A program made the position numbers and the translations under genes. Below are positions 33,034 through 44,128 of a stretch of DNA of 64,000 bases, piece by piece. Source of the DNA: Trifolium pratense (Eukaryota > Streptophyta > Magnoliopsida > Fabales > Fabaceae); assembly GCF_020283565.1 (NCBI RefSeq), contig NC_060064.1, forward strand, positions 2,998,001 through 3,062,000, in the 5' to 3' direction. The notes beneath the pieces are model-generated. The model ran no database searches. It saw only the letters and a list, made by a program, of their open reading frames with translations, and had not been told where the DNA came from. Numbering within the stretch: the stretch's first letter is position 1; each line of letters begins with the position of its first letter.

Positions 33034-33160
33034 TCTTAGAATTAAGAGTTGATTGAGTCTAATTCATCCTTACAAAATCGGTTTGTAAAGTGATGATTGC
33101 TTCTATTTTATATAAATATATATTCAGCTCATCTCGCAATCGATGTGAGACTTCTTAACA
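33034..33160 (-). mobile_element. solo LTR of the TRIM family
   Basis: 127 bp matching the TRIM LTRs at 25670-25789 and 61553-61673: on the minus strand it opens TGTTAAGAAGTCTCACATCG and closes TTCTAAGA. The 5-bp flanks GTAAT and ATAAT match at 4 positions. No primer site or second LTR follows, as expected after LTR-LTR recombination. Confidence 0.75.
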
Positions 33161-33290
33161 ATAATTCAATTGGTAGCTACATACCAATGACATTATTGTA
33201 GAGATCCAGATTAAAATTTCACACTTCTTCATATTTAAAGTGTCGGTCAAGTTACTAAGTTTAGTCTAGTAGTGAAAAGTTTAAGTAGTA

Positions 33291-33574
33291 CTCTCCCGTC
33301 CCAAATTATAAGGGAAAAAACAAAAATTACACTTATTAAGAAAAAGGAAAACATAATATTATTTTTTTTTTACAATATAAAACATAATAATTTGAAATAT
33401 GTTTTTGTGGGTTTTTCTTGGAATAACTTGCATGGGAAGATGTAAAAATAATTTTTATTGGTTGTTGCATTTAATTTTATGAGATTAAGGGGAAAAAATT
33501 TCTTAAAAATGATTTTTCCCTTATAATTTGGGACCAAAAAAATAGAAATTTTTCCCTTATAATCTAGGACGAAG
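33291..33574. mobile_element. Stowaway-like MITE
   Basis: CTCTCCCGTCCCAAATTATA at the left and TATAATCTAGGACGAAG at the right are imperfect inverse ends next to TA. A second inner inverse copy TTATAATTTGGGACC lies at about 33518-33532, so the right end looks duplicated. Confidence 0.7.
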
Positions 33575-35196
33575 TATGTTATAGGTCTTTAATTCGATAA
33601 TTGACTTCATTGTAAACCAAAAATAAAAGTAAGTCTAAACGCGAAACTACTTGACAAAAAAATGAATATAGAAATTGAAGAAATCCATATTTAATTAATT
33701 AAAGGGAAATACTGTTTCTCGCTAAAAAAAACTGTATATTAAAAGATGTGTAATTTTCAAATTGCAAATATGGTAAATCATTTGGATAGTTGATTAAATT
33801 CTCAGCAATTCCCATTGAAAGAAATATGATATGACCTTAACTCACTGAGATGTCAAAAGTAATTTTGAAAAATCATCCCTAAAAGCCAAAAAGAAGAGAA
33901 GGTGAGTCTTTTACCAAAGAGTATATCTGGCAGAAAAAGTTAGACAAGAAAAAGAAAGGTGTATAGAGTTTTCAATATTTCAAACTAGCATGACACCCGT
34001 GCGTCCGCACGGGAGTCGCGGCGTTGTCGCTCCTCATTTAATAAGATGAAATTTATTGGAAAGTAGATTAAAATATAAAAGAAAAATAGAAGGGATATAA
34101 TATTTGGTAAAAAAAATAGAAAAAAAAACAATGGTAAAATTATCACCAAAAAACTTAGGTCTCCATATTAATATAGGAATATAAATATAGATAATGTAAA
34201 AATTATGAAAAAAAAAATAGGCTACCTTATTAATATATTATTAAAAACATAGGTCTTGTAAAAATCACCAAAAAACTTATGTCAATATATTAATATATGA
34301 GTATAAATATAGTCACGTAAAAATTATTAAAAAATAGGCAATCGTATGTGAAAATATAAGTCTCACAACAATCATCAAAATAATTAGGTCACCGTATTAA
34401 ATATGAGTATAATCTGTAAATTTGTAAAAAAAAAAAATAGACAACTTAATTTTTATTTTATTTTTGTTACAAATAACTTAATTAATATATAATTAAATGT
34501 ATAAGTCCCGTAGAAACCACACCAACAAAAAAGTTTCCATATTAATATATGAGTATAAATATAACCCTATAATATATACACAAAATACCCATGAAAGTTT
34601 ATCTAATGTACCCCCTCAAATAGCCCTCTTTATCCAAAACGATATAAGACCTGGCTGAGGTTTTTGTTTCTCTTTTATAATAAAGTTTTTGTTTCAAAAT
34701 AAATAAATAAATAAATATAGGTCCCGCAAATGTTATAAAAGATGGACAAGCTTATTAATATGAGTAAAACACATAGGTTCCCATAATCCCATGTACCCAA
34801 AAAAAAACACATAGGTTCCCAGAAATCACAAAAAAGATTAGGTTCACGTACTAATATATGATTATAAATATAGCTCTAAAAAAAATAGTAAAAATTTGAA
34901 AACTAAAATTTATTTGGAAAAGTGCAAAAAATAGGTATTTATTGGTGAATTAAGATGAGGGTATAATAGGAAGATAATGTGCAAAAATCCACTTTCTTAA
35001 TTTAGTGTTATCATTCTAACTGAACACTTATAAAAATACAAAATGAGTAAAATATTAAAAAGGAATTAACCATCTCGAGAAAAAATTTAAAATATTGAAA
35101 TTATTTACTAACTTTCAAATATGACACAAAATACCCATGAAAATGATGATGTGTCAAATTATTAAGTAGGGGATTTTCACATGTATCTTGTTTTCT
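33575..35196. repeat. AT-rich region with degenerate repeats of about 90-100 bp
   Basis: From about 34005 a CCCGTGCGTCCGCACGGG palindrome leads into reiterated, degenerate units. They contain variants of AGGTCTCCATATTAATATA, GAGTATAAATATAG and TCACCAAAAAACTTA (34140-34900). This looks like a decayed array within or beside a mobile element. No gene is recognised. Confidence 0.5.
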
Positions 35197-35204
35197 TAGG
35201 TCCT

Positions 35205-35345
<141 letters not shown>

Positions 35346-35360
35346 AAGGACGGACGCTCC

Positions 35361-38039
35361 ATGAGAGGGCTCTCTGATCATTGTCCCTTGGTTCTGGCAG
35401 CAGATGAGGAGGACTGGGGACCCCGGCCATTGAGGATGTTGAAATGTTGGAAAGAGGTTCCTGGATACCATCTTTTTGTGCGTGAAAAGTGGAATTCCTT
35501 CCAGATTGATGGTTGGGGAGGTTTTGTGCTTAAAGAGAAGTTTAAATGGATTAAGACGGCCTTGAAAGATTGGCACTCCTCTCACACTCAGAATTTGCCA
35601 AGTCGGATCGAGTCTCTAAAGGACCGGCTGGCAGTGCTTGATGGGAAGGGGGGCGAGGAGGCTTTATCTGAGTCTGAGTTAGCGGAGCTTCGTGGGGTCT
35701 CGTTGGATATTCATTCTCTTTCTCGGTTGAATGCTAGTATTTGTTGGCAACAGTCTCGGTCGCGGTGGCTCAAAGAAGGGGATGTTAATACTAAGTATTT
35801 TCATTCAGTCCTTGCGAGCAGGCGGAGGGGAAATGCTATTTCGTCGCTGCAGGTGGACGGTACTATGGTGGAGGGTGTGTTATCCATTAGGCATGCGGTT
35901 TTTTCTCACTTTGCGTCTCACTTCAAGGCCATTAATGTGGAAAGGCCTCGGGTAGATAATCTTATTTTTAAACGGTTGCATGCGTCGGAGGTGAGCGGGC
36001 TAATCAAGCCTTTCTCTGTGGACGAGGTAAAGGCAGCTGTTTGGGACTGCGACAGTTACAAAAGCTCTGGTCCCGACGGGATTAATTTTGGTTTTATTAA
36101 GGATTTTTGGGCTGAGATGCAAGGTGATATTGTGCGTTTTATCTCGGAGTTTCATCGGAACGGTAGATTGACTAAGGGTTTAAATGCCACTTTCATAGCT
36201 TTAATTCCCAAAGTTGACAGTCCCCAAAGGTTGAATGACTTCCGGCCTATTTCACTTGTGGGTAGCCTTTACAAGATTTTGGCTAAGGTGCTAGCGAATC
36301 GTCTGCGTGTGGTGATGGGTAGTGTGATATCTGAATCTCAGACGGCTTTCGTTAAGGGCCGTCAGATTCTCGACGGCATCCTTGTCGCAAATGAGGTAGT
36401 GGATGAGGCCCATAAGTCTAAGAAGGAGTTGCTTCTTTTTAAAGTCGATTTTGAGAAGGCTTATGATTCGGTTGAATGGGGTTATTTGGAGGATGTTATG
36501 GGGAGAATGGGTTTTCCAACCCTTTGGAGGAAGTGGATTAAAGAATGTGTGTGTACGGCATCTGCTTCGATTTTGGTTAATGGTAGTCCGACTGATGAGT
36601 TTCCTCTTGAGAGAGGTTTAAGGCAGGGTGATCCGTTATCTCCTTTCCTGTTTCTATTGGCTGCAGAGGGCTTACATGTGTTGATGAAAGCTATGGTGGA
36701 GCGCAATATGTTTACGGGGTACAGCGTGGGCGAGCTTGCACCAGTGTCGGTGTCGCATCTTCAGTTTGCTGATGATACGCTGTTGATGGGGACTAAGAGT
36801 TGGGCGAACGTCCGGGCTTTGCGGGCGGTCCTTGTGTTGTTCGAGTCTATGTCTGGTTTACGAGTGAATTTTCACAAAAGCATGCTGGTTGGGGTTAACA
36901 TCCCTGATTCTTGGTTAGTTGAGGCGGCGTCAGCTCTGTGCTGTAAAGTAGGGAAGATCCATTTCCTTTACTTGGGCCTGCCTATTGGGGGTGATCCGAG
37001 GTGCTTATGTTTTTGGGAATCGGTTTTGGATCGTCTAAAGAATCGCTTATCGGGTTGGAGTAGTCGATTTCTCTCTATTAGTGGTCGTTTAGTTTTGCTT
37101 AAATCTGTGCTAACATCTTTGCCTGTTTATGCTCTTTCTTTCTTCAAAGCTCCTTCAGGTACTATCTCTTCTATTGAATCTATTTTGATTAAATTTTTTT
37201 GGGGGGGGGGGGGGGAAGTGAGAATATTAGGAAAGTGTCTTGGATTAATTGGAATACTATTTGCTTGCGTAAGGAGTATGGGGGTTTGGGGGTTAGGCAG
37301 TTGAGGGAGTTCAATTTGGCCCTGCTGAGCAAATGGTGTTGGAGGATGCTAGTGGATAGAGAGGGTTTGTGGTTTCGAGTGTTGGCAGGACGTTATGGGG
37401 TTGAGAGAGGTAGGTTATGTGAGGGTGGAGCGCGTGGGTCGACATGGTGGAGGGAGTTGGCGCACATTCGGGATGGTGGAGGGGAGGCAGGGAGAGGGTG
37501 GTTTAGGGAGTGTGTTGTGAGGCAGGTGGGAGATGGGTCAGATACTTTTTTCTAGACCGATCCCTGGGTGGATGGTATCTCGTTACGGGAGCGGTACGGG
37601 AGGCTGTTTGATCTGGCAGAAAACAAATCGGCTTCAGTGGCTGAGATGTTTATGCGTGGGTGGGAGGTTGGAGGGGAGGCGTGGGAGTGGCGACGTCAGT
37701 TGAGGGCATGGGAGGAGGAGATGTTGGGGGAGTGTCAGACTTTTCTACTTACCATCTCTTTGCAGGATCATGTTTCAGACAGGTGGCAGTGGCGAACTGA
37801 CCTGAATGACGGTTACATGGTTCGTGGTGCTTATCATCTCATGACGAGTCAGGATGACGTTACTTTGGATGCTGCGTCAGGTCTTATCTGGCACCGTCAG
37901 GTTCCTTTGAAGGTTTCCATTTGTGCCTGGCGACTCTTGCGGGACAGGTTACCTACCAAAGCAAACCTGGTCACTCGAGGGATTCTATCTATGGAGGCGC
38001 ATCTTTGTGTTTCTGGTTGCGGTGAGGTTGAGTCGGCTC
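35361..38039 (+). pseudogene. LINE ORF2 part 1: endonuclease tail, reverse transcriptase, zf-RVT start
   Basis: The first open piece (35361-37304) carries the endonuclease end motif SDHCPLVL. The reverse transcriptase follows, with [54 protein letters not shown] and the catalytic FADDTLL (about 36764-36784). A run of 14 G at 37201-37214 shifts the frame, and the sequence continues in another frame from about 37215. There a TAG at 37553-37555 interrupts a TFF-TDPW block. The zf-RVT domain begins after about 37790 (WHRQVPLKVSICAWRLL). The copia insertion then cuts it. It is non-functional as it stands. Confidence 0.85.
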
Positions 38040-39024
38040 TGTTGGGTTTTGTGTTTGGCTACATTTTGTAAAATCCAACTTTGCCAGATGCTGGACAAAG
38101 ATGCTGCAGCATCCTCGTACAGCATCCTGATGCTCTGTTTTAAGTGCAGAATTTTTTCTGTCAATCTCGTTCAAGATTTGCTTCAAATATTAATTCCAGC
38201 ACGTGTGTATATGCAAGACGAGACTTACTGCACAAGAATTGTCCAAGTCGGCCTAAGGAAAGTTATTAAAAACAAAAATATAATTATATTATATTTTTGT
38301 TCGTTTTTTTTGTTTGGTACAACACAAAACATATTTTCAATTTTAATCTAGGTTTGGCCGCAGCTGCTGCAAGGGTTTTTGTCTGCAAACCTAACTTGGA
38401 CATCAAGACATTGAAGACTATAAATATGTGAAGCCTCAAGCTATTTTTTTCATGTATTTTCTAAACCGTGTATTACTAAAGCGTGAGTTTTTTTAAGGTT
38501 TAGTGTGTCCTTTTTGTGAGCCTTTCTTGTGTCGTTTTTGATGCAAGTTTAGGACTGTGTTTGGGTTGTTTATTGTAAGCTGCTCCTAAGCTTTTAAGCA
38601 CGGAGTTAGTTTGTGTGATTCACTCATAAGCTTTTAAGCAAGAGTGTGGTCTAGTTTCTAGGAGAGTGTCTCCATCTTGATCGTTATTATTAACAGCAAC
38701 ATGGTATGTGTTGTTAGAGGGAATTTGGGACGGGGTCTCATTATCTAAGAGGTTCTTAGGTAGGATTGCACGGGTAGTGTCTAGGTGATAAGTCAAGTAC
38801 CGGGTGTTGGTCGAGGGCTTTGAACTAGAGCTATTATAGTGGATTCATTCCTGGATTGGTATCCCCCAGAGTAGGTGACGTTGCACTGAACTGGGTTAAC
38901 AATTTCCTGTCTTATTTATTGTTCTGCAATTTATTTATTTATTTACTGTGTTCTGCGACTGTCTTGCTGCAACGTGTGCTATAGCATCTTGTGCAGCATT
39001 GTGTTCACTGCGTGCCAGATTTCA
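38040..39024 (+). repeat. 5' LTR of the Sirevirus-like element
   Basis: 985 bp, TG...CA. TATAAATAT at about 38419-38427 is a good TATA-box candidate. It contains the palindrome GATGCTGCAGCATC (38100-38113) and a second palindromic site near the end (38977-38988). It carries about 30 bp (near 38275-38310, TATAATTATATTATATTTTT and following T-rich bases) missing from the 3' LTR. Confidence 0.93.
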
Positions 39025-39042
39025 ATTGGCATCAGAGCAGGC
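39025..39042 (+). promoter_or_regulatory. primer-binding site (initiator tRNA-Met type)
   Basis: TTGGCATCAGAGCAGGC begins one base after the 5' LTR. TGGCATCAGAGC differs by one base from the usual plant TGGTATCAGAGC. Confidence 0.85.
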
Positions 39043-39076
39043 ACCCTTTCTGGTTATAGGGTGAGCTCCAGGGAGA

Positions 39077-42000
39077 ATGTCTGGCAACATTGAAAAAGAA
39101 GGAGGGCTTGTAAGCAGACCACCGCTTCTAGTTGGTGTCTCCAACTATGATTATTGGAAATCACGCATGATTGCTTTCCTAAAATCTATGGATAGCAAAA
39201 CTTGGAAGGCTGTTCTGAAAGGATGGGACCCCCCTGTGGTCATGGACAAGGATGGAAAGCCAACATCTGAACTAAAAGCTGAGGAGGACTGGTCTAAAGA
39301 AGAGGATGAGCTTGCTTTGGGAAACTCAAAAGCATTATATGCATTATACAATGGGGTAGATAAGCACATCTTCAAACTAATCAAGCAATGTGTCTCAGCA
39401 AAGGAAGCTTGGAAGATTCTTGAAACTGTTCATGAAGGTACTCCTCAGGTAAAAATGTCTAAATTACAGATTCTTACTACTCAGTTTGAAAATTTACGTA
39501 TGAAGGAGGAGGAAACAATTCAAGATTTTCATATGACTATTCTAGACTATGATAATCAATTTGATGCTTTGGGTGAGAAAATTCCCGAAGAAAAGTTAGT
39601 AAGAAAAATGCTTAGATCACTTCCAAAGAAATTTGATATGAAAGTCACAGCTATAGAAGAAGCCAAAAACATATCTGAGATGAAGCTGGATGAACTGGTT
39701 GGATCACTCCAAACTTTTGAAAGTGTTGCAAATGGAAGAAGTGAAAAGAAAAATAAGAGCATTGCCTTCTCATCTAAAAATAATGAAGAAGAACTGGAGG
39801 ATGAAGAAGAATCTAATGAGAGTATCTCTGAGGCCATGGTGTTATTGGGAAAACAATTCAATAGAGTTCTGAAACGAATGGATAAGAGACCCAGATCAAA
39901 TTTCAAAAACAATGCTCCAAGCACTATACGCAGCAATGAAGGTCAAGGAAAACCAAAAGGTGATGAAAAATCAAACTTAAACAGAAACATTCGATGTCAC
40001 GAATGTGAAGGATATGGTCACATCAGACCGGAGTGCCCAACATATCAGAAGAGAGCAAAGAAAGGGCTAACTGTCAGTTGGTCTGAGGATGATGACTCAG
40101 AAGATGATACAGCATCTGTAACTGCTAAACATATCTCAGTCTTAACAGGTATTGTTACATCTGATACAGAATCTGATGATGGAGAGGTAACCTATGAAGA
40201 ACTTGCTGCATCCTACAAGGAACTTTGTCTTAAAAGTGAAGAAATCTGCAGGGTTATTGAGAAACAAAAGGTAACCATCAATGAGTTAAAAGCAGAAAAA
40301 TCTGAGAATATCTCAAAAATAGAGGAACTTCAAAAGAAGGTAAATTTTCTGTCCTCTGATCTTGAGATCTGCAGGGTTATTGAGAAACAAAAGGTAACCA
40401 TCAATGAGTTAAAAGCAGAAAAATTTGAGAATATCTCAAAGATGGAGGAACTTCAAAAGAAGGTAAATTATCTATCCTCTGATCTTGAAGAAGCTAAAGG
40501 AGTCATTGAAAAATTAAATACTGACATTTGGCGGCTGAGAAAATTCTCTGACATGTTGTATAAAGATGATGAGCATCTTGACAAACTTCATAAGGCTGAT
40601 GGACAACTGGAGGAAATCTTAGAGAAAAATGTTCGAAAGCCTAGAAATATTGGGCTTAGCTATGAGAATGTCAATAAATTCAAAAATTACAGTCCTGAAC
40701 TCATGTACATGGAGCCTAAAGAAACTCAAAAGCAAAGGATGCCTTATCAGAAGCCGCAGCATCATCAGCAGCATCCCATGTCAAGAAATAGAAGAAAGCA
40801 CCATGCTTGGAGATGTCATTACTGTGGTAGAAAAGGGCACATAAGGCCTTACTGCTACAAGCTATATGGGTACCCTAACAGACGTCCTCAGCACAAACCT
40901 GTTTCCACAACTGCTCCTACTCAACAAGAATGGAAACCTAAAGAAGAAAATGAGGAGAAAAGTGATACAACTCAACCTGAAGAAGAGATTACTGCTCTGA
41001 TTGCTCACACATCACTTAGAGCTTCATCAAGGGAAGACTGGTACTTCGATAGTGGCTGTTCAAGACACATGACCGGAATAAGTAAATTTCTTGTCGGAAT
41101 AAAGTCTTACTCAACTAGCTTTGTTACCTTTGGTGATGGTGCAAAAGGAGAAATTGTTGGGATAGGGGAGCTCAGAAGTAATAGCTTGCCTAAACTAAAC
41201 AATGTATTGTTAGTAAGAGGATTGACTGCAAATTTGATAAGTATTAGTCAACTATGCGACCAAGGAATGAAAGTAAACTTCACCAAATCTGAATGTCTGG
41301 TTACAAATAACGAAGGTGAGATTTTGATGAAAGGTGTCAGATCGAAAGACAACTGCTATCTATGGGTTCCCCAAGAAGGAGAAAATATGTCAACATGCTT
41401 AACCACTAAAGAAGATGAAGTAAAACTATGGCACCAAAAGCTTGGTCATCTCAATCTAAGAAGCATGAAGAAAGCAATATCCAAAGAAGCCATTAGAGGA
41501 CTGCCAAATCTCAAAATTGAAGAAGGTAGCATATGTGGAGATTGTCAGATTGGAAAGCAAACCAAGATGCCACATCCAAAGCTGCAGCATCTTACCACTA
41601 CCAGAGTTCTTGAACTTCTACACATGGACTTAATGGGTCCTATGCAAACTGAAAGCTTGGGAGGAAAAAGGTACGCATATGTTGTTGTTGATGACTTTTC
41701 TAGATACACCTGGATAAATTTTATTAGAAAGAAATCAGAAACCTTTAATGTGTTCAAAGACCTATGTATTCAACTTCAAAGGGAGAAAAACAATGTGGTA
41801 TTAAGGATCAGAAGTGATCATGGTAAGGAGTTTGAGAACTCCAGTTTCTCTGACTTCTGTGCCTCTGAAGGCATCATACATGAATTCTCATCTCCCATTA
41901 CACCACAACAAAATGGTGTAGTAGAAAAGAAAAATAGAACTATACAAGAGTCTGCAAGGGTAATGTTACATGCAAAGAAGCTTTCACATGGTTTTTGGGC

Positions 42001-44083
42001 AGAAGCTATGAATACTTCCTGCTATATTCATAATCGTGTCACCCTGAGATCTGGAACAACAACTACTCTATACGAATTATGGAAGGAAAGGAAACCTACT
42101 GTTAAGCACTTCCATGTGTTTGGTAGTAAATGCTACATCTTGTCTGATAGAGAACCAAGAACCAAAATGGATCCTAAAAGTGATGAGGGCATATTCTTGG
42201 GATACTCAACAAATAGTAGAGCCTACAGAGTATATAATAATAGAACCAAAACCATGATGGAGTCTATAAATGTGGTAATAGATGACACCTCAAGTGAAAC
42301 GGCTGAAGATGATGCAGAAGATGCTACAGCATCTATAACAGGTGATGTAGATTGTGAAACTACTAATGAATCAAAGAATGATACAGAGGTTACTGCACCT
42401 GACCAAATCTCTGCTACTCCAAAGAAAGGACCTTCTACACGTACTCAAAAGAATCATCCTACAGATCTAATTATTGGTAATCCCAATCAAGGAATTGCTA
42501 CTAGAAGGACACTTGACATAGTTTCTAATGCTTGTTTTGTGTCTAAATTTGAGCCAAAAAATGTGAAGGAAGCTCTGACTGATGAGTTCTGGATAAATGC
42601 TATGCAAGAAGAGCTAAATCAGTTCAAGAGGAATGAAGTTTGGGACTTGGTTCCTAGACCTGAAAATGCAAATGTAATTGGTACCAAATGGGTCTACAAG
42701 AACAAGTCTGATGAAAGTGGAACTGTGACCAGAAACAAGGCAAGGCTGGTTGCACAAGGATATTCACAGATTGAAGGGATAGATTTTGATGAGACTTTTG
42801 CTCCGGTTGCTCGTCTTGAATCCATTAGATTACTTCTAGGAGTGGCATGCATCCTAAAATTCAAGTTATTCCAAATGGATGTGAAAAGTGCCTTCCTCAA
42901 TGGGTACTTAAATGAAGAAGTATATGTGGAACAACCAAAGGGGTTTGTTGATCCAAGCTTTCCAAATCATGTTTACAAATTAAAGAAAGCTCTTTATGGA
43001 TTAAAACAAGCACCTCGAGCATGGTATGAAAGATTGACTGAGTTCCTTACTAGTCAAGGCTACAGGAAAGGAGGAAATGACAAGACTCTATTTGTGAAAG
43101 AAGATCAAGGCAAATTTCTAATAGCACAAATCTATGTTGATGACATTGTCTTTGGAGGAATGTCTAGTGAGATGGTACAGCATTTCGTGCAGCAAATGCA
43201 GTCTGAGTTTGAGATGAGTCTTGTAGGTGAACTAACCTACTTTCTTGGGCTCCAAGTAAAGCAGATGGAAGATACTATCTTTATCTCCCAAAGCAAGTAT
43301 GCAAGAAATATAGTGAAAAAGTTTGGTATGGAAAGTGCTGCTCATAAAAGAACACCTGCAGCAACCCATTTAAAGCTTACCAAAGATGAAAAGGGAGTTG
43401 ATGTAGATCAAAGTCTTTATAGAAGCATGATAGGAAGCTTATTATACCTTACAGCCAGCAGACCTGATATTACTTTTGCTGTAGGAGTATGTGCTAGGTA
43501 CCAAGCTGAGCCAAAGATGAGTCATCTTGCTCAAGTGAAAAGAATTTTGAAGTATGTGAATGGTACATGTGATTATGGGATCTTGTATACTCATGGTGAG
43601 AACTCTATGCTAGTAGGATATTGTGATGCTGATTGGGCAGGTTGTGCAGATGATAGAAAAAGCACCTCAGGAGCTTGTTTCTTTTTGGGCAACAACCTTA
43701 TATCTTGGTTCAGCAAGAAACAGAATTGTGTATCTCTATCTACAGCTGAAGCAGAGTACATAGCTGCTGGTAGCAGCTGCTCCCAGCTATTATGGATGAA
43801 ACAAATGTTGCTGGAGTACAATGTGGTACAAGATGCTATGGCATTGTACTGTGACAATCTTAGTGCCATCAATATATCAAAAAACCCTATCCAACATAGC
43901 AGGACAAAGCATATTGATATTAGGCACCATTTTATTAGAGATCTTGTTGAAGAAGGAGTTGTGAAGCTTGAGCACATTGCCACTGAAGAACAACTAGCTG
44001 ATATTTTCACTAAAGCTCTTGACGCAGTTCAATTTGAAAAATTGCGAGGCAAACTTGGAGTTTGCCTGTTTGAAGACTTGTAG
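39077..44083 (+). CDS. Gag-Pol polyprotein of a Sirevirus-like copia element
   Basis: 1668 aa, one open frame, from ATG 39077 just after the primer site. Gag is residues 1 to about 640: a copia gag core, a CCHC knuckle at 307-320 ([10 protein letters not shown]), a coiled-coil region with a 41-residue tandem duplication (about 389-470), and a second CCHC at 580-593 ([10 protein letters not shown]). The aspartic protease active site is DSG at 658. Integrase has its HHCC zinc domain from about H786 and a D851-D914-E950 triad with the copia D,D35E spacing. Reverse transcriptase has YVDD at 1353-1356. RNase H begins near YCDADWAGC (1515). No stop or frameshift was found. Host transcription and silencing state cannot be read from sequence. 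Confidence 0.95.
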   Translation: MSGNIEKEGGLVSRPPLLVGVSNYDYWKSRMIAFLKSMDSKTWKAVLKGWDPPVVMDKDGKPTSELKAEEDWSKEEDELALGNSKALYALYNGVDKHIFKLIKQCVSAKEAWKILETVHEGTPQVKMSKLQILTTQFENLRMKEEETIQDFHMTILDYDNQFDALGEKIPEEKLVRKMLRSLPKKFDMKVTAIEEAKNISEMKLDELVGSLQTFESVANGRSEKKNKSIAFSSKNNEEELEDEEESNESISEAMVLLGKQFNRVLKRMDKRPRSNFKNNAPSTIRSNEGQGKPKGDEKSNLNRNIRCHECEGYGHIRPECPTYQKRAKKGLTVSWSEDDDSEDDTASVTAKHISVLTGIVTSDTESDDGEVTYEELAASYKELCLKSEEICRVIEKQKVTINELKAEKSENISKIEELQKKVNFLSSDLEICRVIEKQKVTINELKAEKFENISKMEELQKKVNYLSSDLEEAKGVIEKLNTDIWRLRKFSDMLYKDDEHLDKLHKADGQLEEILEKNVRKPRNIGLSYENVNKFKNYSPELMYMEPKETQKQRMPYQKPQHHQQHPMSRNRRKHHAWRCHYCGRKGHIRPYCYKLYGYPNRRPQHKPVSTTAPTQQEWKPKEENEEKSDTTQPEEEITALIAHTSLRASSREDWYFDSGCSRHMTGISKFLVGIKSYSTSFVTFGDGAKGEIVGIGELRSNSLPKLNNVLLVRGLTANLISISQLCDQGMKVNFTKSECLVTNNEGEILMKGVRSKDNCYLWVPQEGENMSTCLTTKEDEVKLWHQKLGHLNLRSMKKAISKEAIRGLPNLKIEEGSICGDCQIGKQTKMPHPKLQHLTTTRVLELLHMDLMGPMQTESLGGKRYAYVVVDDFSRYTWINFIRKKSETFNVFKDLCIQLQREKNNVVLRIRSDHGKEFENSSFSDFCASEGIIHEFSSPITPQQNGVVEKKNRTIQESARVMLHAKKLSHGFWAEAMNTSCYIHNRVTLRSGTTTTLYELWKERKPTVKHFHVFGSKCYILSDREPRTKMDPKSDEGIFLGYSTNSRAYRVYNNRTKTMMESINVVIDDTSSETAEDDAEDATASITGDVDCETTNESKNDTEVTAPDQISATPKKGPSTRTQKNHPTDLIIGNPNQGIATRRTLDIVSNACFVSKFEPKNVKEALTDEFWINAMQEELNQFKRNEVWDLVPRPENANVIGTKWVYKNKSDESGTVTRNKARLVAQGYSQIEGIDFDETFAPVARLESIRLLLGVACILKFKLFQMDVKSAFLNGYLNEEVYVEQPKGFVDPSFPNHVYKLKKALYGLKQAPRAWYERLTEFLTSQGYRKGGNDKTLFVKEDQGKFLIAQIYVDDIVFGGMSSEMVQHFVQQMQSEFEMSLVGELTYFLGLQVKQMEDTIFISQSKYARNIVKKFGMESAAHKRTPAATHLKLTKDEKGVDVDQSLYRSMIGSLLYLTASRPDITFAVGVCARYQAEPKMSHLAQVKRILKYVNGTCDYGILYTHGENSMLVGYCDADWAGCADDRKSTSGACFFLGNNLISWFSKKQNCVSLSTAEAEYIAAGSSCSQLLWMKQMLLEYNVVQDAMALYCDNLSAINISKNPIQHSRTKHIDIRHHFIRDLVEEGVVKLEHIATEEQLADIFTKALDAVQFEKLRGKLGVCLFEDL
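40241..40486 (+). repeat. 123-bp in-frame tandem duplication in gag
   Basis: The unit starting GAAATCTGCAGGGTTATTGA (40241) recurs at 40364 (GAGATCTGCAGGGTTATTGA). It encodes 41 residues with heptad-like spacing ([16 protein letters not shown]). The two copies differ at only a few codons. A weaker third relation follows ([11 protein letters not shown]). Confidence 0.9.
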
Positions 44084-44128
44084 CAATTACAGTTTGGAGA
44101 GCGTGCAGGTGATTTCAGTTTTCATTCA

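Noticed and set aside
37989..38186. Minus-strand 65-codon frame in the LTR, repeated at 47075-47287
   Set aside because: Present twice only because it lies in the two LTRs; antisense to the element and without domains.
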